A model generated the notes under the pieces. The model made no database searches. It was not told the origin of the DNA and saw only the letters and a program-made list of their open reading frames with translations. From positions 1 to 7,971 of the forward strand of contig CAYMPC010000045.1 in the NCBI GenBank assembly GCA_964392465.1: DNA of 7,971 bases, read 5' to 3'. Below, one piece after another: positions 5,511 through 7,971 of the stretch (its first letter is position 1; each line of letters begins with the position of its first letter). The stretch is from JAAXVZ01 sp964392465 (lineage in GTDB: Archaea > Nanobdellota > Nanobdellia > Woesearchaeales > GW2011-AR15). Position numbers and translations under genes: made by a program.

Positions 5511-6488
5511 TTACTTTAGCCAGGAAATCTTATTTGTTTTGCCAAATTCTTCTTTTTTGACTAAAGCCTTTTCTTCCAGTTTCTTTACTATTCTTGTTGT
5601 TTTTGCCCTGGACAAATTTAAATCCTTTCTTATTTTGTTCTGCCAAACTTGTCTGTTTTTCTGAAGGTATAAAATAACTTTTTGTTCATCTTCCATGAAT
5701 CCTTTTAATAGGTGATCCTTTGCCTTTTTTCTCAGCCTTCTAATCACAATTATGCTTGCCAATATAACTAAAAAGATTATCAAAAAAGGGATTCCAAAAA
5801 GGAAAGGAAGAATACTTTTCAGAAAACTATCAAGGGTTTGTTCCTTTTCCTTGTTCTCTGGCAACTCAAGAGTTGAGTTATCTAAGGTGGTATTATTATC
5901 GTTCTCTATGTTTGGCTTGTGGAAACTTACAGAATAAGAAATAGACTTAAAGACATTTATTTTACTCCAGCTGAGCCAGATATTATTACCATCTGTTAAG
6001 ATATTAGAATCTTTTGGAGAATAATCTTCTTTGTAAATAGAGTAACCTGACGGAAGAATAACAGTTACATCCATTTTGCTTAAGGGATTATTGAAATTAA
6101 AAGAAGCATAAAAAAGGCTGACAGAATCTTTCTGGAAGATATCGTTAAGAGAAGTATATTTTATAAAAAGTTTATTAATTGAACCATTGTAAGAAACATT
6201 AATTATGGAATTTTTATCATCTTCTAAGATTGTATAGTTTAATTCATTAATCCCATCTGTAATAAATAAATCTGAAAAATTTTTATTTATAGGCACTAAA
6301 ATACTTGTGTTGACAGAAGAGCCAAAAGAATAATTAACAAATTCATCTACTGAATTATTCTGATGAATAAGATATAATGCATTTACTGAATAAATGTTCA
6401 AATCCTCTATAGCATTAACACTATTAATACTATATAATACTAAGAAAAAAAACAACAAAAAAATTGCATATAATGTCTTTTTCCCCAT
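5511..6488 (-). CDS. Membrane-anchored winged-helix protein with secreted, sequon-rich sensor-like domain
   Basis: The 325-residue protein has an N-terminal hydrophobic signal segment (GKKTLYAIFLLFFFLVLYS, about 2-20, possible cleavage after VNA at 26), an outer domain (about 27-220), a transmembrane helix (about 226-249) and a basic stop-transfer RRLRKK (250-255). A cytoplasmic winged helix-turn-helix follows (about 265-325: MEDEQKVILYLQKN, WQNKIRKDLNLSRAKTTRIV, wing KTNKISWLK). The wHTH resembles MarR/TrmB-like domains found at the C-terminus of archaeal membrane proteins. The outer domain has ten N-X-S/T sequons (N44, 52, 60, 70, 84, 97, 101, 198, 199, 204), suggesting heavy glycosylation. 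The inferred role is an outside-to-DNA one-component regulator; ligand and target are unknown. The ATG at 6488 is preferred because the TATA box lies 28 nt upstream; the only earlier in-frame start is a TTG at 6533. RlmH lies 49 bp upstream on the same strand. Confidence 0.8.
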   Translation of the reverse strand: MGKKTLYAIFLLFFFLVLYSINSVNAIEDLNIYSVNALYLIHQNNSVDEFVNYSFGSSVNTSILVPINKNFSDLFITDGINELNYTILEDDKNSIINVSYNGSINKLFIKYTSLNDIFQKDSVSLFYASFNFNNPLSKMDVTVILPSGYSIYKEDYSPKDSNILTDGNNIWLSWSKINVFKSISYSVSFHKPNIENDNNTTLDNSTLELPENKEKEQTLDSFLKSILPFLFGIPFLIIFLVILASIIVIRRLRKKAKDHLLKGFMEDEQKVILYLQKNRQVWQNKIRKDLNLSRAKTTRIVKKLEEKALVKKEEFGKTNKISWLK

Positions 6489-6511
6489 CCTAACTAGGTA
6501 AAGTAAGAGTA

Positions 6512-6520
6512 TATTTAAAA
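6512..6520 (-). promoter_or_regulatory. TATA box of the membrane wHTH gene
   Basis: On the minus strand the sequence is TTTTAAATA, centred 28 nt before the ATG at 6488 and lying entirely between the RlmH stop codon and that ATG. The short T-runs here (6517-6522 and 6532-6536 on the minus strand) could also end part of the RlmH transcription. Confidence 0.5.
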
Positions 6521-6537
6521 AGATTACAGCCAAAAAC

Positions 6538-6987
6538 CTATTCTTTATGGTATTTCCTGTTTTGTATTATAGATATAGCCCTATATATCTGCTCCAGCAG
6601 AAAAAGCCTGGCCATCTCATGAGTTAAAGTCATTCTAGACATAGACAGTACAAAATCCGCCTTTTTTTTGACATCTTCATATAATCCAAATGGCCCACCT
6701 ATTACAAAAACAATTGTCTTGCTTGACAAATCAAGTTGCTTTAGTTTATTTGAAACTTCTAATGAAGATAATTGCTTGCCTTCCTCACTCAAAACAAAAA
6801 CGAATCTGTTTTCTTTAATTCTATCTATCACTTCATTAATTTTTTCTCCTTCTTCTTCAAGGGTAGTGTCTTTTATTTCTATTATTTCCAGCTTAGCATC
6901 AAAACCTATTTTTTGAGAGTACTCTTTGATTAAACCAGATAATTCCTTATTTTTTATCTTACCTACTGAAATTAATTTTAATCGCAT
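6538..6987 (-). CDS. rlmH: 23S rRNA pseudouridine-1915 N3-methyltransferase RlmH (SPOUT family)
   Basis: This 149-residue protein matches RlmH (YbeA family) along its whole length; family members are about 155 residues. It has the N-terminal strand MRLKLISVGKIKNKEL, the FVFVLSEEGKQLSS block (63-76), the SAM-binding knot loop VFVIGGPFGL (93-102) and the diagnostic LSMSRMTLTHEMARLFLLEQIYRA (113-136), ending near YHK. RlmH is a trefoil-knot homodimer that methylates pseudouridine 1915 in helix 69 of 23S rRNA, at the subunit interface of assembled ribosomes, using SAM. All hallmark residues appear present, so it should be active. Transcription likely starts at the ATG itself (TATA box 27 nt upstream). 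The membrane wHTH gene follows 49 bp downstream with its own promoter, so co-transcription is possible but not required. Confidence 0.95.
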   Translation of the reverse strand: MRLKLISVGKIKNKELSGLIKEYSQKIGFDAKLEIIEIKDTTLEEEGEKINEVIDRIKENRFVFVLSEEGKQLSSLEVSNKLKQLDLSSKTIVFVIGGPFGLYEDVKKKADFVLSMSRMTLTHEMARLFLLEQIYRAISIIQNRKYHKE

Positions 6988-7010
6988 ACTATAATTAGAA
7001 GAACTTTTGT

Positions 7011-7018
7011 TTTATAAT
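7011..7018 (-). promoter_or_regulatory. TATA box of rlmH
   Basis: On the minus strand the sequence is ATTATAAA, centred about 27 nt before the ATG at 6987, predicting a leaderless mRNA. No Shine-Dalgarno sequence is visible before the start codon. Confidence 0.5.
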
Positions 7019-7047
7019 CTTTTGTTTTAATCATAGAAGAAAACTCA

Positions 7048-7064
7048 GTTTAAGTTAATTAAAC
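7048..7064. repeat. Short inverted repeat upstream of the beta-helix gene promoter
   Basis: GTTTAA (7048-7053) and TTAAAC (7059-7064) flank five bases, about 18 bp upstream of the TATA box at 7082-7091. The position would suit an activator or repressor site, but a 6-bp A/T-rich match can easily arise by chance. Confidence 0.2.
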
Positions 7065-7081
7065 GATAACAGCAAAAGAAA

Positions 7082-7091
7082 AATATATATA
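7082..7091 (+). promoter_or_regulatory. TATA box and BRE of the beta-helix protein gene
   Basis: AATATATATA preceded by the purine-rich AGCAAAAGAA, a strong archaeal BRE/TATA pair. Transcription should start near 7112, leaving a leader of about 40 nt before the ATG at 7152, unlike the leaderless genes in the rest of the window. Confidence 0.55.
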
Positions 7092-7140
7092 GTCATCTTG
7101 CCAAAAAAATAATTAATCTTATTTTATTAAAATTTAAAGA

Positions 7141-7146
7141 AGGTGA
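7141..7146 (+). promoter_or_regulatory. Shine-Dalgarno sequence of the beta-helix protein gene
   Basis: AGGTGA with a 5-nt spacer to the ATG at 7152. It is the only clear Shine-Dalgarno sequence in the window, and it fixes the start of this secreted protein. Confidence 0.7.
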
Positions 7147-7151
7147 ACAGA

Positions 7152-7971
7152 ATGAAAAAATCTTTAATATTATATTCTCTTTTTGTTCTTTTAATTATTT
7201 GCTCTTTTGTAACCTTTGCAGACATCCTTCCAGACGGAGAAATACAACCGCTTCCTCCAATGGATTATGATTATATTTATAGTACTCCAACCTTTTGGAC
7301 AGTTTTTGCGCCATGTAAAAAAATTAACACAGATCTTACATTAACAGAAGATACAAACCAATGTTATGCTGTTGTTGGAGCAAATAATATTGTTCTAGAT
7401 GGGAATGGTCATACTTTATATTATGACGGGAGCGTAAATCAAACAGTATGGGTTCCTTTTGTTAATAAGACACAGACATTTTATCCACATACTAGTATAT
7501 TTGTTTATGGTTCTAATAACGTAGTAATAAAAAATTTTAATATTAAGGGATATCCCACAGGAATAAAAGTTAGAGATTCTTTTGACATAAAAATACAAGG
7601 CAATAATTATGAATATGAACAGGAAAAAGACACCCTAACAACATCAACAGGAATAGAAATGATGTATAATGTTCAAACATCAGAAATAAGTGGGAATACT
7701 TTAAAATTGAAAAAAAACCCAGGTGCAGGGATTAAAACCTCTAATTCAGATAACATATATATTAAAGAAAATACAATAGAACTTTATCCGGTTTTTTCTA
7801 ATTATTATTCTACTGCTTATGAAAGAGGAGAGTACAGGCCTTTGGGTATTTCTGGATCTTCAGGTCTGGGTAATAGTGTTGCTATTGAAGGTAATATAAT
7901 CTCAGGTAAATGTACAGGAATAAGTTTTTCTGGAGATGGAAAAAATCTTATTAAATCTAATATAATTAATA
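7152..7971 (+). CDS. Secreted right-handed parallel beta-helix protein, partial at right edge
   Basis: The frame is open from the ATG at 7152 to the window end: 273 codons, no stop. Residues 1-23 are a signal peptide (MKKSLILYSLFVLLIICSFV, then TFA before D24). After a Pro/Tyr-rich lead comes the entry strand typical of these proteins (CKKINTDLTLTEDTNQCYAV, with C55 and C71 perhaps paired, then NNIVLDGNGHTL, 78-89). At least five further rungs of about 20-30 residues follow, with the recurring GI-x-V...NI-x-I-x-x-N-x-I pattern: NNVVIKNFNIKG, TGIEMM...SEISGNTL, AGIKT...NIYIKENTI, LGISG...VAIEGNIISG and TGISFS...LIKSNIIN. Parallel beta-helix surface proteins of this NosD/pectate-lyase-like class bind or cut polysaccharides or act in adhesion; nothing here shows catalytic residues. 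It is the only gene here with a leader and a clear Shine-Dalgarno sequence, consistent with strong regulated expression. The C-terminal anchor, if any, lies beyond the window. Confidence 0.85.
   Translation, partial: MKKSLILYSLFVLLIICSFVTFADILPDGEIQPLPPMDYDYIYSTPTFWTVFAPCKKINTDLTLTEDTNQCYAVVGANNIVLDGNGHTLYYDGSVNQTVWVPFVNKTQTFYPHTSIFVYGSNNVVIKNFNIKGYPTGIKVRDSFDIKIQGNNYEYEQEKDTLTTSTGIEMMYNVQTSEISGNTLKLKKNPGAGIKTSNSDNIYIKENTIELYPVFSNYYSTAYERGEYRPLGISGSSGLGNSVAIEGNIISGKCTGISFSGDGKNLIKSNIIN

Noticed and set aside
6488..6533. Upstream TTG start for the membrane wHTH protein
   Set aside because: It would add 15 residues before the signal peptide, run through the TATA box and use a rare start codon. 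The ATG at 6488 fits the promoter spacing.
7416..7598. Minus-strand frame opposite the beta-helix gene
   Set aside because: It is the antisense of clear beta-helix coding sequence with no promoter or recognisable product.
1..7971. tRNA, rRNA, CRISPR, insertion sequence or toxin-antitoxin content
   Set aside because: No regularly spaced repeats, transposase motifs or clover-leaf-like elements were seen on either strand. Intergenic regions are short and A/T-rich.

Overview
The window looks like a piece of an AT-rich archaeal chromosome. NMD3 and a DUF460 protein are archaeal-type genes, the helicase half is Hel308-like, and almost every gene has a TATA-like box about 25-28 nt before its start codon, as in leaderless archaeal mRNAs. 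The compact layout, the very A/T-rich codon use and a helicase that lacks its first RecA domain suggest a small-genome DPANN-type archaeon (Woesearchaeota/Pacearchaeota-like). That lineage is an inference, since no rRNA gene is present.

Layout from left to right. A small multi-pass membrane protein runs off the left edge on the minus strand. It is divergent from an NMD3 homologue (+), which converges on and overlaps the 3' end of a DUF460 RuvC-like protein (-). DUF460 is divergent from a PRPP synthetase-like gene (+) across a 161-bp regulatory region with a palindrome abutting a good TATA box. PRPP synthetase converges, with a 5-bp gap, on the C-terminal half of a Hel308-type helicase (-). 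Upstream of the helicase lie a possible 61-residue ORF (-) and a short region with a 10-bp inverted repeat plus a third copy of the same motif. Then come a membrane-anchored winged-helix protein with a sequon-rich outer domain (-) and the rRNA methyltransferase RlmH (-). A secreted parallel beta-helix protein (+) runs off the right edge.

The genes are mostly individually promoted rather than arranged in one operon. Functionally they cover ribosome biogenesis (NMD3, RlmH), nucleotide precursor supply (PRPP synthetase), DNA/RNA transactions (Hel308 half, DUF460) and the cell surface (membrane wHTH sensor, beta-helix protein, left-edge membrane protein).

I see no mobile element, CRISPR array, tRNA or rRNA. 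I did not find a convincing new multi-gene system. The observations most worth a second look are the helicase cut at its RecA1/RecA2 boundary with its own promoter and a PCNA-binding-like tail, the divergent PRPP synthetase active-site loops, the glycoprotein-like membrane wHTH protein, and the two palindromic regulatory regions.
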